A stretch of 64,000 nt of DNA from Streptomyces sp. SPB162 (GCF_029504575.1 NZ_JAQFII010000001.1:620001-684000), one strand, 5' to 3'; positions 54,981 to 63,781 are shown, counted from the first letter of the stretch. The notes: generated by a model not told the origin, from the letters alone. Numbers and translations are program-made.

Positions 54981-55460
54981 ATGACACAGCTGATCGTTTC
55001 CGAGAATCCCGTCCTTCGCGTCCCACCCGCCGCGCCCGCCACGGCGGCCGCCTACTTCGCCGCCTCCCTCGCCTTCCACGCCGACGTCTCGGACGTGGCG
55101 GCCGGCCTGCGGACGGAAGACCCCGGCTTCGTCGTCGTCGACTCCCGCAACACCGCGTCCTGGGACCAGGGCCACGTGCCGGGAGCGATCCACCTGCCGA
55201 CCGCCCAGATCCCGCAGCTCGCCGACGAGTTCCTGGACCGCGCGGTCCCCGTCGTCGTGTACTGCTGGGGCCCCGGCTGCAACGGCGCCACCCGCGCCGC
55301 CCACGCCCTGGCGACCCTCGGATACCAGGTCAAGGAGATGCTCGGCGGCATGGAGTACTGGATCCGCGAAGGCTTCGCCTACGAGACCCACGAGGGCTCC
55401 ACGCAACCCGAGGCGGACCCCCTGACCGCCCCGGTCGGCACCGACGACTGCGGCTGCTGA
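54981..55460 (+). CDS. Rhodanese-domain sulfurtransferase
   Basis: The 159-aa product has one rhodanese domain with VVVDSRNTASWDQGHVPGAIHLP and the active-site loop YCWGPGCNGA, the catalytic Cys being the first of the loop. The C-terminus ends DDCGC, which may bind a metal or act in redox. It transfers sulfur from thiosulfate or a persulfide donor. Divergent Lrp gene suggests amino-acid-linked regulation, possibly cysteine. Confidence 0.88.
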   Translation: MTQLIVSENPVLRVPPAAPATAAAYFAASLAFHADVSDVAAGLRTEDPGFVVVDSRNTASWDQGHVPGAIHLPTAQIPQLADEFLDRAVPVVVYCWGPGCNGATRAAHALATLGYQVKEMLGGMEYWIREGFAYETHEGSTQPEADPLTAPVGTDDCGC

Positions 55461-55463
55461 ACC

Positions 55464-55727
55464 TCAGGGCCCTCCGCCGCCGGTGACGACCCGGTAACGC
55501 CGCGCCAGCTCGGAGAACTGCGGGTGCGCCGGCTCCCGCCCGGCGTGCCGCAGCGCCCATGCCTGTGCCGCGGCGAGGCTGTCCCGCAGGGACGAGGTCT
55601 CCAGACGCCGAACGCACTGCAACTCGAAGACGGCGGGCGTCTCCTCCGTCCGCAGCCGCTGCAACACCGGCCCGCGCGCGGCCCTCCTCACTCGTTGCGT
55701 TGCGGCGCGGGCGCGCCCGCACGCCAT
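55464..55727 (-). CDS. Small uncharacterised protein
   Basis: An 87-codon frame with strong GC-rich third positions, so likely translated. The core TEETPAVFELQCVRRLETSS and FSELARRYRVV reads as a compact helical protein; I do not recognise it. The true start may be at an internal GTG (around 55680), as the first 20 residues are Arg/Ala-rich and no good site lies near ATG 55727. Convergent with the rhodanese gene. Confidence 0.5.
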   Translation of the reverse strand: MACGRARAATQRVRRAARGPVLQRLRTEETPAVFELQCVRRLETSSLRDSLAAAQAWALRHAGREPAHPQFSELARRYRVVTGGGGP

Positions 55728-55755
55728 ACCCGAGCCGGGCGCCTACCGTGCGGGG

Positions 55756-56001
55756 ATGAGCAAGGATCGCAAGCCTCCTCCGCCGCCCTTCGGACTGGAC
55801 GAGAAGACCTATGCCGAGCTGTGGTTCTACGCGCTGCCCGTGCTCGGGTTCGTGGTGGGCTTCGCGGTGTTCGCGTTGCTGCTCGGGGTGCTGCCCGATC
55901 ACTGGTGGGGGGCGGTGCCGGCCGCTGTGGGCGGGATCGGGGCCGCGGTGGGTGTCGTGTGGGCGGGGCGGCGGGTGCATCGGGCGCTGCACCGGCCCTG
56001 A
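55756..56001 (+). CDS. Small two-helix membrane protein
   Basis: An 81-aa protein with a proline-rich N-terminus, two membrane helices (about 24-45 and 53-72) and a basic C-terminus. Family unknown; common in streptomycetes. ATG 55756 is 28 bases from the divergent small gene. Confidence 0.65.
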   Translation: MSKDRKPPPPPFGLDEKTYAELWFYALPVLGFVVGFAVFALLLGVLPDHWWGAVPAAVGGIGAAVGVVWAGRRVHRALHRP

Positions 56002-56011
56002 GCGGGGCCGC

Positions 56012-56539
56012 TCAGATGCCGAGGCCCTCCAGGACGACCGCGCCCGGGAGGGCGGCGAGCACCTTGCCCGGCACGATCAGCTTGCCCCGCCGGGCGCCGC
56101 TGCCGATCACCAGGTGCGGGGCCTCGACGACGGCCGCGTCGATGAGCAGCGGCCAGTCGGCGGGCAGGCCGACGGGGGTGATGCCGCCGTACTCCATGCC
56201 GGTCGCGCCGGTCGCGGCGTCCATCGCGGCGAACGAGGCCTTGCGAGCGCCGAGATGGCGCCGGACCACACCGTTGACGTCGACCCGGGTGGTGGAGAGC
56301 ACCAGACACGCGGCGAGGGTGACGTCCTGGCCGCGCTTGCCCGCGACGACCACGCAGTTCGCCGAGGCGTCCAGGTCGACGCCGTAGGTCTCGACGAAGA
56401 CGGCGGTGTCGGCCTTCTCGGGGTCGGTGTCGACGTAGAGCATCTCGGCGGTCACCGCCGCGGCCACCGGAGCCGGGAGCAGGTCGAGCCGGTCGGTGGC
56501 GGGGTGGGCTTCGTCGAAATTGCCGATGGGTGCGCGCAT
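56012..56539 (-). CDS. YbaK/EbsC-family aminoacyl-tRNA deacylase-like protein
   Basis: The 175-aa product has the YbaK core: CVVVAGKRGQDVTLAACLVLSTTRVD, RRHLGARKASFA and GMEYGGITPVGLPADWPLLID. YbaK-type proteins clear mischarged tRNAs in trans. The gene is 19 bases after the XRE-cupin regulator gene in the same direction, so the two form an operon opposite the EamA transporter. Confidence 0.87.
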   Translation of the reverse strand: MRAPIGNFDEAHPATDRLDLLPAPVAAAVTAEMLYVDTDPEKADTAVFVETYGVDLDASANCVVVAGKRGQDVTLAACLVLSTTRVDVNGVVRRHLGARKASFAAMDAATGATGMEYGGITPVGLPADWPLLIDAAVVEAPHLVIGSGARRGKLIVPGKVLAALPGAVVLEGLGI

Positions 56540-56558
56540 ACCGGAAACGTAACAGGCG

Positions 56559-57131
56559 CTACCTCGGCGGCGGGACGGCGATCGCGAGCGTCATCTCGGC
56601 CGGGACGGCACCCGCGTTGTGATAGCCGTGCGGCACGTGGGCGTCGAAGCTCGCGGTGGTCCCGGCCGGGACGCGGTACTCCTGGCCCTCGACGACGAGC
56701 GTCAGCTCGCCCGCGTCCACTCGGATCAGTTCGGCGCTGCCGGGCGGGTGGGAGTCGGAGTCGTGTCCTTCGCCGGGCATGAGCCGCCAGGACCACAGTT
56801 CCAGCGGGCCGGGCGCCTCGGTGCCGGCCTGGAGGGTGCCGTAGCTGCCGCCCGGGGTGCTCCACAGCGGTACGGCGCGGTCGGCGGGGACCAGCCGGAC
56901 CTGGGGGCTGTCGGCGTAGTCCAGGAGGTTGGCGATGCTGATGCCGACGGCGTCGGCGATGCGCACCACGGTGCCGATGCTGGGGTTGGTCCTGGCCTGC
57001 TCGATCTGGATGATCATGCCGCGGCTGACGCCGGCACGAGCGGCGAGCGCGTCGAGGCTGTATCCGCGCTCCTGCCGCAGCCGTTTGACGTTGCGGGCGA
57101 GCGACTGGGCGACGATTTCGAGGTCCGGCAC
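56559..57131 (-). CDS. XRE-cupin transcriptional regulator
   Basis: The 190-aa product has an XRE helix-turn-helix (NVKRLRQERGYSLDALAARAGVSRGMI) and a cupin domain with HxH-poor but conserved GEGHDSDSHPPGSAELIRVDAGEL and HVPHGYHN. GTG 57131 follows GGATGGAAG; the frame to ATG 57167 crosses a -10-like TAATAT. Such regulators control amino-acid or drug exporters; the divergent EamA gene is the natural target. Confidence 0.88.
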   Translation of the reverse strand: MPDLEIVAQSLARNVKRLRQERGYSLDALAARAGVSRGMIIQIEQARTNPSIGTVVRIADAVGISIANLLDYADSPQVRLVPADRAVPLWSTPGGSYGTLQAGTEAPGPLELWSWRLMPGEGHDSDSHPPGSAELIRVDAGELTLVVEGQEYRVPAGTTASFDAHVPHGYHNAGAVPAEMTLAIAVPPPR

Positions 57132-57156
57132 GCGCTTCCATCCAATATTATGAATG

Positions 57157-57170
57157 ACAGAGTTCACTGT
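57157..57170. promoter_or_regulatory. Palindromic operator between XRE-cupin and EamA genes
   Basis: ACAGAGTTCACTGT is an imperfect palindrome (ACAG-N6-CTGT) in the 98-base divergent gap, next to the AT-rich CCAATATTATGAATG. It is well placed to let the XRE-cupin protein control both genes. Confidence 0.5.
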
Positions 57171-57229
57171 GCTGCACTACCGTGAGGTGTACCAGCACGT
57201 TCATCACACTGTACTGCGAGGGAAGTCCC

Positions 57230-58093
57230 ATGACAGCGGTTCTCGCGCTCGCCAGCAGCCTGCTCTGGGGGCTCGCCGACTTCGGTGGTGGCCTGCTCAC
57301 CCGCCGGCTGCCCGCGCTGGTCGTGGTCGTCGCCTCGCAGATCGCCGCCGCGCTCGTGCTCGGCGTCATCGTCGTGGCCACCGGCGCCTGGAGCGAGATC
57401 GGCCCACAGCTCTGGTACGCCGTCGCCGCCGGTGTCGTCGGTCCGATCGCGATGATCTGCTTCTACAAGGCCCTCGCCCAGGGACCGATGGGCGTGGTCT
57501 CGCCCCTGGCCACCGTCGGCGTCGTGATCCCCCTCGCCGTCGGGCTGACGCTCGGCGAACGCCCCGGGCCGCTGCAGTACGGCGGGATCGCGGTGGCCGT
57601 CGTCGGCGTCGTCCTGGCCGGCGGCCCGCAGTTGCGCGGCGCGCCCGTGCAGCGCCAGACGATCCTGCTCACCCTCGTCGCCGCCTTCGGCTTCGGCGCG
57701 GTGTTCGCACTCATCGCCGAGGCGTCCTCAACGATCACCGGGCTGTTCCTCGCGCTCTTCGTCCAGCGGGTGTGCAACTCGCTGGTCGGTGGCGCCGCGC
57801 TGGCCGTGGCGGTGCGGCGCGACCCGGCCGCCGCCCCGGAGGGCGGCATGGCCGCCGTGTGGTCCGTGATGCCCGCGCTCACCCTGGTCGGCCTCGCGGA
57901 CGTCGCGGCGAACGGCACGTACTCGCTGGCCGCCCAGAACGGCCCGGTCACCGTCGCCGCGGTGCTCGCCTCGCTCTACCCGGTGGTGACGGCGCTGGCG
58001 GCCCGCGGCTTCCTCAAGGAACGGCTGCTGGCGGTCCAGGCCGCGGGCGCGGGACTCGCCATGGCCGGCACACTCCTGCTCGCGGCGGGGTAG
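57230..58093 (+). CDS. EamA/DMT-family transporter
   Basis: The 287-aa protein has ten membrane helices in two EamA repeats, including LWGLADFGGGLL at the start and AAQNGPVTVAAVLASLYPVVTALAA near the end, a typical family end. ATG 57230 follows GAGGGAAG. It probably exports an amino acid or related metabolite under the divergent XRE-cupin regulator. Convergent with the acyltransferase gene. Confidence 0.88.
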   Translation: MTAVLALASSLLWGLADFGGGLLTRRLPALVVVVASQIAAALVLGVIVVATGAWSEIGPQLWYAVAAGVVGPIAMICFYKALAQGPMGVVSPLATVGVVIPLAVGLTLGERPGPLQYGGIAVAVVGVVLAGGPQLRGAPVQRQTILLTLVAAFGFGAVFALIAEASSTITGLFLALFVQRVCNSLVGGAALAVAVRRDPAAAPEGGMAAVWSVMPALTLVGLADVAANGTYSLAAQNGPVTVAAVLASLYPVVTALAARGFLKERLLAVQAAGAGLAMAGTLLLAAG

Positions 58094-58104
58094 CCGACCC
58101 ACAC

Positions 58105-58869
58105 CTACACCGCGGGACCGGCTGCCCGGTCCGCCTCGTCCTCGACCCCGGCGAGCGCGATCAGCTGCTCGGGCGTGATCCCCTCGGGTATCGGCACCGG
58201 CGGCGGCGTCCGCAACGGAGGCTGCCATCCTTTCTCGGGGTCCCAACTGCGCACGATCCGAGCGGGGGCACCCGCGACCACCGCGTGGTCCGGCACGTCA
58301 CCCCGTACCACCGCGCCCGCCGCGACCACCACATTGCGGCCCAACCGCGCCCCGGGCAGGATCACCGCTCCGGTGCCCAGCCAGCTCCCCGACCCGATCT
58401 CGACCGGCTCCGAGCGCGGCCACTGCTTGCCCACCGGCTCGTGGGGATCGTCGTAGGAGTGGTTGTCGCTGGTGACGTACACATAGGGCCCGGCGAAGAT
58501 GTTGTCGCCGAAGACCACCGGCGCCGAGGCCACGACATGGCTGCCCCGGCCGAGCACCACGCCGTTGCCGAGCCGCAGGACCGGCTCGGGCCCGAGGTCC
58601 AGGTCCGGCATCATGCCCGCGGTGAGGGTCACCTGCTCCCCCACCACGCAGTGTTCCCCGATCTCGATCCACTGCTCGCCGAACACCGTGCCCAGCGGGA
58701 ACGCCAGCCGCGAGCCCGTACCGAAACTGCGGAAACGGTACGGTCCGGGTCGCTGCGCGGTCACCGCGCCCGCCTTCTGCACCCACCGCCATCCGCAGTG
58801 GACCAGACGCGAGGCGGTGCGGCGGCGCCAGGCCGCCACGGAGGAGAACACGTTCTCGTTCTTCGGCAC
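58105..58869 (-). CDS. Hexapeptide-repeat acyltransferase (WbbJ-like)
   Basis: The 254-aa product has left-handed beta-helix hexapeptide repeats (VVLGRGSHVVASAPVVFGDNIF, IEIGSGSWLGTGAVILPGARLGRNVVVAAGAVV) and a SDNHSYDDP catalytic loop with the active-site His. Such enzymes O-acetylate sugars. GTG 58869 follows GGTGAT; a longer upstream frame runs through a tandem repeat and is rejected. Monocistronic; substrate unknown. Confidence 0.87.
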   Translation of the reverse strand: MPKNENVFSSVAAWRRRTASRLVHCGWRWVQKAGAVTAQRPGPYRFRSFGTGSRLAFPLGTVFGEQWIEIGEHCVVGEQVTLTAGMMPDLDLGPEPVLRLGNGVVLGRGSHVVASAPVVFGDNIFAGPYVYVTSDNHSYDDPHEPVGKQWPRSEPVEIGSGSWLGTGAVILPGARLGRNVVVAAGAVVRGDVPDHAVVAGAPARIVRSWDPEKGWQPPLRTPPPVPIPEGITPEQLIALAGVEDEADRAAGPAV

Positions 58870-58925
58870 GGGATCACCGTATACGGTGCCGCGCGGTGGT
58901 GAAGTGCTGGACGTGACGGACGGGC

Positions 58926-58956
58926 GGGGGAGCCGCGTCGGCGGCGCGGCTCCCCC
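58926..58956 (-). terminator. Terminator hairpin at the end of the NRPS operon
   Basis: GGGGGAGCCGCG (58926-58937) pairs exactly with CGCGGCTCCCCC (58945-58956) around seven bases. It separates the NRPS operon from the acyltransferase gene. Confidence 0.75.
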
Positions 58957-59079
58957 TGATCCCAGCACCCTGATCCCAGCACCCTGATCCCAGCACCCTG
59001 ATCCCAGCGCCCGCATCGCAGCACCCGCATCGCAGCGCCCGAATCTCTGTGCCCGCATCTCACCGCCCGGATCTCACCG
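58954..59079. repeat. Nine tandem copies of a 14-bp repeat
   Basis: Units CCCTGATCCCAGCA (four, nearly identical) grade into CCCGCATCGCAGCA, CCCGAATCTCTGTG and CCCGGATCTCACCG toward the NRPS gene. The last unit contains the stop codon of the NRPS gene (59074-59076). The gradient suggests expansion from the acyltransferase side and decay on the other. Confidence 0.8.
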
Positions 59080-60225
59080 CCGCGCGTCGCCGGTCATCGC
59101 GGCGAGCACCGAGCGCCAGTCCTCACCGGGCCGCTCGTCCAGCGCGGTGGCCAGCCGGCCCGACGCGTAGTGCCAGCGGTGGTCCAGGTCCGGGTGCACC
59201 CGGTCGACGAGCGCGATCTCGCTGTCGCTGCCGAGGAGCCGAGTCAGCTCGTCCGCCAGCTCCGGCCAGGCGACGTGCCCACTCACCGCGTTGGCCACAC
59301 CGTGCACGGGGTTCTCCAGGCAGTCGCCGACCGCACGTGCCAGTGCCGCCGCGTGGACCCAGGGGGCGCCGTACCAGGCGTGCTCCGCGGTGCCCGGCCG
59401 CGGCAGGTCGATCGGCTCCCCGGCGAGGGCCGCCTGGTAGAGCAGCCCGGTCGCGCCCCAGCGCAACTGGTCGCGCAACCGGTCGTGCGGGCCCCAGACG
59501 ATGGGCGAGCGCACCACACTCGCCCCGCCCCGCCCCTCGGTGCCCGCCGCCCGCATCAGCAGGCGCTCGCAGTCGAGCTTCGCCTGCCCGTACGCGCTCA
59601 GCGGCCGCTCGGACGGCGCTTCCTCGGCCACCCGCGGGCCCGCCGGCCGGCCGTAGGCGTCCACGCTGCTCACGAAGACGAACGGACCACGGTTCCAGGC
59701 CTCCACCATCGCGGCCATCGCCGCCACGTCCACCTCGGGACGGGTGAAGGTGCAAGCCGCGTGGATCACCGCGTCCGCCCTCCCGACGGCGGCGCGCAGC
59801 CCGTCCAGGTCGGTCAGGTCGCCCTCGACGACCTCCACACCCTCCCCCGCGACCAGGTGGGCCGATTCGGGTCGGGACAGCGCCAGCACCGACCGTCCCC
59901 TGGCCGCCAGCTCCCGCAGGACGAAGGCGCCGACGCCGCCGGTGCCGCCGGTCACCAGGACCGTGCCCTCCCGCGGCTGCCGGGTACGTGCCGTCGGAAG
60001 GGAAGCGGCCAGCCGTTCCCGTTCCGCCTCCCGGGTGTCGAGCAGTGCCGCGATCGCTCGCGGCGTGCGGTGCTCCATGACGTCCAGGCCGGTCAGCGGC
60101 AGCGCGAGTCCGGTGCGCAGCCGTTCGGCGAGTTGTACGGCGACCAGCGAGTGGCCGCCGAGTACGAAGAAGTCGTCGTCGGGGCCGGGGGTGCGGCCCA
60201 GCAGCGTCGCGAACGCCGCCGTCAC
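59074..60225 (-). CDS. NRPS C-terminal piece: carrier protein plus SDR/reductase domain
   Basis: The 383-residue frame has a carrier domain (FFVLGGHSLVAVQL, phosphopantetheine on Ser26) followed by an extended SDR with the nucleotide motif VLVTGGTGGVGAFV, VIHAACTF, VSSVDAYG and catalytic YGQAK. It may release the product as an aldehyde or alcohol, or modify it on the carrier. It starts at GTG overlapping the upstream stop (GTGA), but the upstream frame shift at 60279-60283 suggests it was once fused to the condensation protein. Confidence 0.8.
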   Translation of the reverse strand: MTAAFATLLGRTPGPDDDFFVLGGHSLVAVQLAERLRTGLALPLTGLDVMEHRTPRAIAALLDTREAERERLAASLPTARTRQPREGTVLVTGGTGGVGAFVLRELAARGRSVLALSRPESAHLVAGEGVEVVEGDLTDLDGLRAAVGRADAVIHAACTFTRPEVDVAAMAAMVEAWNRGPFVFVSSVDAYGRPAGPRVAEEAPSERPLSAYGQAKLDCERLLMRAAGTEGRGGASVVRSPIVWGPHDRLRDQLRWGATGLLYQAALAGEPIDLPRPGTAEHAWYGAPWVHAAALARAVGDCLENPVHGVANAVSGHVAWPELADELTRLLGSDSEIALVDRVHPDLDHRWHYASGRLATALDERPGEDWRSVLAAMTGDARR

Positions 60226-61931
60226 CGCTTCGGCCCGGACCCCGCGCGGTGCGGGGGCGGCCGGGGCGCCGGGCAGCCGGGGGCCGTGTCCAGGGTGCCG
60301 TCGGCGGTTCGGGGCATCGCGTCCAGCAGGGTCACAGCGGCCGGGACGAGGTCACGGTCCAGGCCGGCCCGCAGGTGCGAGCGGAGTTCGGCGGGCGAGG
60401 GGCCGCCGGTCCCGCGCAGGACGGCGTATGCCAGCAGCGGTCCACCGGCCGGGGTCGGCACCGCGGCGTCGGCGACCAGCGGGTGCGCGCGCAGCCGCGC
60501 TTCCGCCGGGTGGCTGTCGGGCGCGCCGCCAGCGGCCCGGGAGACGGGCAGCTGGGATATCCGCAGCTCCGAGTCAGCGGCGACCGCGGCCAGGAGTGCG
60601 GCGAAGCCGTCCGCCAGCCGCTCCCCCGCCGCGTCGTCGAGGGCGGCCCGCCCGTACTGGACCAGACCGGCGGGACGGCCGGTGTCCGACAGGCCGAACG
60701 ACAGGTCGAACTTGGCCTCGCCGACCGCCACGTCCACCGGCTCCGCGACCAGGCCGGGCAGCCGGAGCGCGGTGGCCTCACCCAGCACGTCGGCGGTGAC
60801 CCGGACGAGCGAGGCGCCACCGGCGTCCCGGGCGGCGGCGCCGAGCCGCTCCAGGATCAGGTCGAACGGCACGTCACGGTACTGCTGTGCCTCCAGCAGC
60901 GCGTCCCGCACCCGGTCCACCACGACTCCGAACGCCGGGTCGCCGGACAGGTCCACCCGGATGGGCAGGGTGTTGACGCACAGGCCGACCAGGTCGCGCA
61001 TGGCGGCGCCCTCGCGGTGGGAGCCGGCGCAGCCGATCACCAGGTCGTCCTCGCCGGTGAAGCGGTGCAGTGCGGCGAAGGCGGCGGCGAGGGCCACGGT
61101 GAACAGCGTGGCCCGGTGCCGCAGCCCCAGCTCCCGCAGAGCGGGCAGCACCCCCTCGTCCAACGGCGCGCTGCGTACGGCGGCGGGCCGCGCCCCCAGG
61201 TCGGCGGCCCGCGCGGGGCGCGGCAGGCGCGGCGGAACGGCGCCCGACAGGCGGCGCGTCCAGTGCGCGAGTCCCGTGTCGAGCCGGCGGGCCGCCGCGT
61301 GCTCGCGGGCCGCGAAGTCCGCATACTGCGGCGGCGGCGCCGGCTCGTACGGGCTTCCGCCCACGGCTGCCGCGTACAGCGCGGCCAACTCGCCGGCCAC
61401 CGTCTCCAACGCTCGTCCGTCGATGCTGATGTGATGGAACGTCAGCAACACGGTGTGGTCCTGCGGCCCGTGACGCAGCGCCAGGGCGCGCGGGAGGGGT
61501 CCGGCGGCGAGGTCGAAGGGGCGGCGCGCCTCCTCCGCCAGCGCGGCGACACCGTCGCCGACGGCGTCGATCACCGGCACGGTGATCGCGTCCGGTGCGG
61601 GGAGCGTCTCCTGGTACGGCTCGTCGCCGTGCTGCCCATAGCGGGTGCGCAGGATGTCGTGACGGGCGACGAGCGTGGTGAGCGCGGCGCCGAGGGCGTC
61701 CAGGTCGAGCGGGCCGCGCAGCCGGGTGGCGAACGGGACGCTGTACAGCGCGCCGCCCTGGCCGAGCCGGTCCATCAGCCACATGCGGCGCTGGGCGTGG
61801 GACAGCGGCACGGGCCCCTGGACCGGGGTATCGGCGGGCGTCGCGGAATCGACCGCGCGGGCGCGGGCCCGGGCGCGGCGCAGCAACTCCTCCTGCAGGG
61901 CGGCGGAGGTGGGGTGGGTGTCAGTGGCCAT
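60222..61931 (-). CDS. NRPS condensation-domain protein with truncated adenylation C-subdomain
   Basis: The 569-residue frame has a condensation domain (PLSHAQRRMWLMDRL, catalytic HHISIDG at 166-172, FDLILERLG) followed only by the small C-terminal subdomain of an adenylation domain (PLLAYAVLRGTGG, LVPAAVTLLDAMPRTADGTLDTA); the large A core is absent. The last 20 residues are out of register; one extra G in the 60279-60283 run would join it to the carrier-SDR frame. ATG 61931 overlaps the upstream A-PCP gene by 11 bases. Confidence 0.8.
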   Translation of the reverse strand: MATDTHPTSAALQEELLRRARARARAVDSATPADTPVQGPVPLSHAQRRMWLMDRLGQGGALYSVPFATRLRGPLDLDALGAALTTLVARHDILRTRYGQHGDEPYQETLPAPDAITVPVIDAVGDGVAALAEEARRPFDLAAGPLPRALALRHGPQDHTVLLTFHHISIDGRALETVAGELAALYAAAVGGSPYEPAPPPQYADFAAREHAAARRLDTGLAHWTRRLSGAVPPRLPRPARAADLGARPAAVRSAPLDEGVLPALRELGLRHRATLFTVALAAAFAALHRFTGEDDLVIGCAGSHREGAAMRDLVGLCVNTLPIRVDLSGDPAFGVVVDRVRDALLEAQQYRDVPFDLILERLGAAARDAGGASLVRVTADVLGEATALRLPGLVAEPVDVAVGEAKFDLSFGLSDTGRPAGLVQYGRAALDDAAGERLADGFAALLAAVAADSELRISQLPVSRAAGGAPDSHPAEARLRAHPLVADAAVPTPAGGPLLAYAVLRGTGGPSPAELRSHLRAGLDRDLVPAAVTLLDAMPRTADGTLDTAPGCPAPRPPPHRAGSGPKR

Positions 61932-63732
61932 CGGGGTCCTCCGGCGCGTCGGGGTGGAGATCGCTGTGGTTGGCCAGCAGGGCGCGCTCGACGAGCGCGG
62001 CATGGCCGGCGACGGTGGGAGCGGCGAAGAAGTCGGGCAGCGACAGCGTCACCCCCAGCTCCTCGCGGAGGTCGTCCGTGACGATCAGCGCGAGGAGCGA
62101 GTGGCCGCCGTAGGCGATGAAGTCGGCGTCCGCCCGCGCGACCTCGCAGCCCAGGGCGTGACTCCAGATGTCGGCGACGGCCTGCTGCAGCGGCGTCAGC
62201 GGCTCCGTGCGCTCCTCGGTGACGGCGACATCGTGCAGGGCGGCGAGCGCCCGGCGGTCGACCTTGCCGGACACCGTCAGAGGGAGCCGTTCCACGAGCG
62301 TCAGCTCGTCCGGGACCAGGTGCGCGGGCAGGTGTGCGGCGAGCCGGGTCCGCAGCGTCTCGGCGCGGGGTACCGGGCCGGGCGCCGCCACCACGAAGGC
62401 GGCCAGTCGCGCGTCGCCCTCGGCGGGCCGCCGTACGGTGACGGCCGCGTCGTCCACGTCGGGCTGCTCGCGCAGCAGGTGCTCGATCTCGCCCGGCTCG
62501 ATCCGGAAGCCGCGCACCTTGACCTGGTCGTCGGCGCGGCCGTGGAAGTCCAGCACGCCGTCCCGGCGGCGCGAGACCAGGTCGCCGGTGCGGTAGAGCC
62601 GGCCCAGCGAGGCGTGCTCCACGAACCGCTCGGCGGTCAGCTCCGGCCGTCCGACGTAACCGTTCGCGAGCCGGCTGCCGCCGATCCACAACTCGCCCCG
62701 CTCACCGTCCGGGGCGGGCCGGCCCGCCTCGTCCAGCACATGGGCGGTGGCGCCCGCGAAGGGGCGGCCGATCGGCACCGGGCCGTCGCAGTCCGCGTCG
62801 GTGACGCGGTGGGTGGTGGCGAAGGTCGTCGTCTCGGTCGGGCCGTAGCCGTTGACCAGCTCCAGCCACGGGAACGCGCGCAGCACCGCGCGGGCCTGCT
62901 GCGCGGCCATCGCCTCACCTCCCACGACGACGGTGCGCAGCACCGAGAAGAGCCGGGAGCGACGGGCGGCGAGCTGGTGGAAGAGCGCGGTGGTGAAGAA
63001 CGCGACGGTCACGCCGTACCGCTCGACGTGCTGCGCGAGGTCCTCGAACGAGGGCCGCTCGGTGGTGCACACCACGACGGACGCGCCGTTGGCGAGGGCC
63101 GTCCATACCTCGAAGGTGGAGGCGTCGAACGTCGTCGGTGAGTGGAACAGCACGCGGTCCCGTTCGGTGACGGTGACGTACCGCGGGTCGGTGACCAGTT
63201 CGGCGATGCCGCCGTGGGTGACGGCCACGCCCTTGGGCACGCCGGTGGAGCCGGAGGTGAACAGGACGAGCGCCGTCGCGTCCTGCCCGGTGTCGCCGGC
63301 GGGCATCTCCCCGGCGGCGGGCACGGGTACCTCGTCCGCACCAAACCCGGACAGCGGGTCCTCGGGCAGCGCCAGCGTCGCTCCGGTGCCGGTCGCGGAC
63401 GCGAGCAGCTTGCCGTCGCCGACGGTCAGGGTCGTCCTGGAGTCGGCGAGCATCGCCTCGATCCGCGGACGCGGGTGCGCCGGGTCGAGGGGGACGCAGG
63501 CCGCGCCCACCCACCACAGGGCGAGTTGCGCGACCACGGTGCGGGCCGAGCGCGGCATCAACAGCGCCACCCGGTCACCGGGCCGGACCCCGTGGCCGTG
63601 CAGATGCGCGGCCAGGCAGCGGGCGGAGGTCACGAGCTGCCGGTAGGTCAGTGTGGTGTCGCCGTCGACCACCGCCAGGGCGTGCGGGGTCCGTTCGGCG
63701 TGCCGGGCCACCTGGGCGGGCAGGGCGGTCAC
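61921..63732 (-). CDS. NRPS adenylation-carrier module
   Basis: The 603-aa product has a full adenylation domain: A3 LVLFTSGSTGVPKG, A5 NGYGPTETTTF, A7 YRTGDL, A10 with VSGKVDRRAL, and a carrier YGGHSLLAL with Ser545. Reading the pocket by eye gives D-A-F-F-V-G-G-T-F-K, closest to the valine code, so a branched aliphatic residue is likely. GTG 63732 with GAAGGAAG is preferred to ATG 63780. It supplies the substrate for the downstream condensation protein. Confidence 0.85.
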   Translation of the reverse strand: MTALPAQVARHAERTPHALAVVDGDTTLTYRQLVTSARCLAAHLHGHGVRPGDRVALLMPRSARTVVAQLALWWVGAACVPLDPAHPRPRIEAMLADSRTTLTVGDGKLLASATGTGATLALPEDPLSGFGADEVPVPAAGEMPAGDTGQDATALVLFTSGSTGVPKGVAVTHGGIAELVTDPRYVTVTERDRVLFHSPTTFDASTFEVWTALANGASVVVCTTERPSFEDLAQHVERYGVTVAFFTTALFHQLAARRSRLFSVLRTVVVGGEAMAAQQARAVLRAFPWLELVNGYGPTETTTFATTHRVTDADCDGPVPIGRPFAGATAHVLDEAGRPAPDGERGELWIGGSRLANGYVGRPELTAERFVEHASLGRLYRTGDLVSRRRDGVLDFHGRADDQVKVRGFRIEPGEIEHLLREQPDVDDAAVTVRRPAEGDARLAAFVVAAPGPVPRAETLRTRLAAHLPAHLVPDELTLVERLPLTVSGKVDRRALAALHDVAVTEERTEPLTPLQQAVADIWSHALGCEVARADADFIAYGGHSLLALIVTDDLREELGVTLSLPDFFAAPTVAGHAALVERALLANHSDLHPDAPEDPDGH

Positions 63733-63781
63733 GGGAGCTTCCTTCCGGTCGGCGGGATTCCGCGGGGAGGGGGTCGCCATC

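Noticed and set aside
54887..55042. N-terminal extension of the Lrp gene
   Set aside because: It would overlap the rhodanese start and is not Lrp-like; ATG 54886 fits the family.
58870..59058. N-terminal extension of the acyltransferase frame
   Set aside because: It is a translation of the 14-bp tandem repeats; GTG 58869 has a usable RBS and conserved sequence begins after it.
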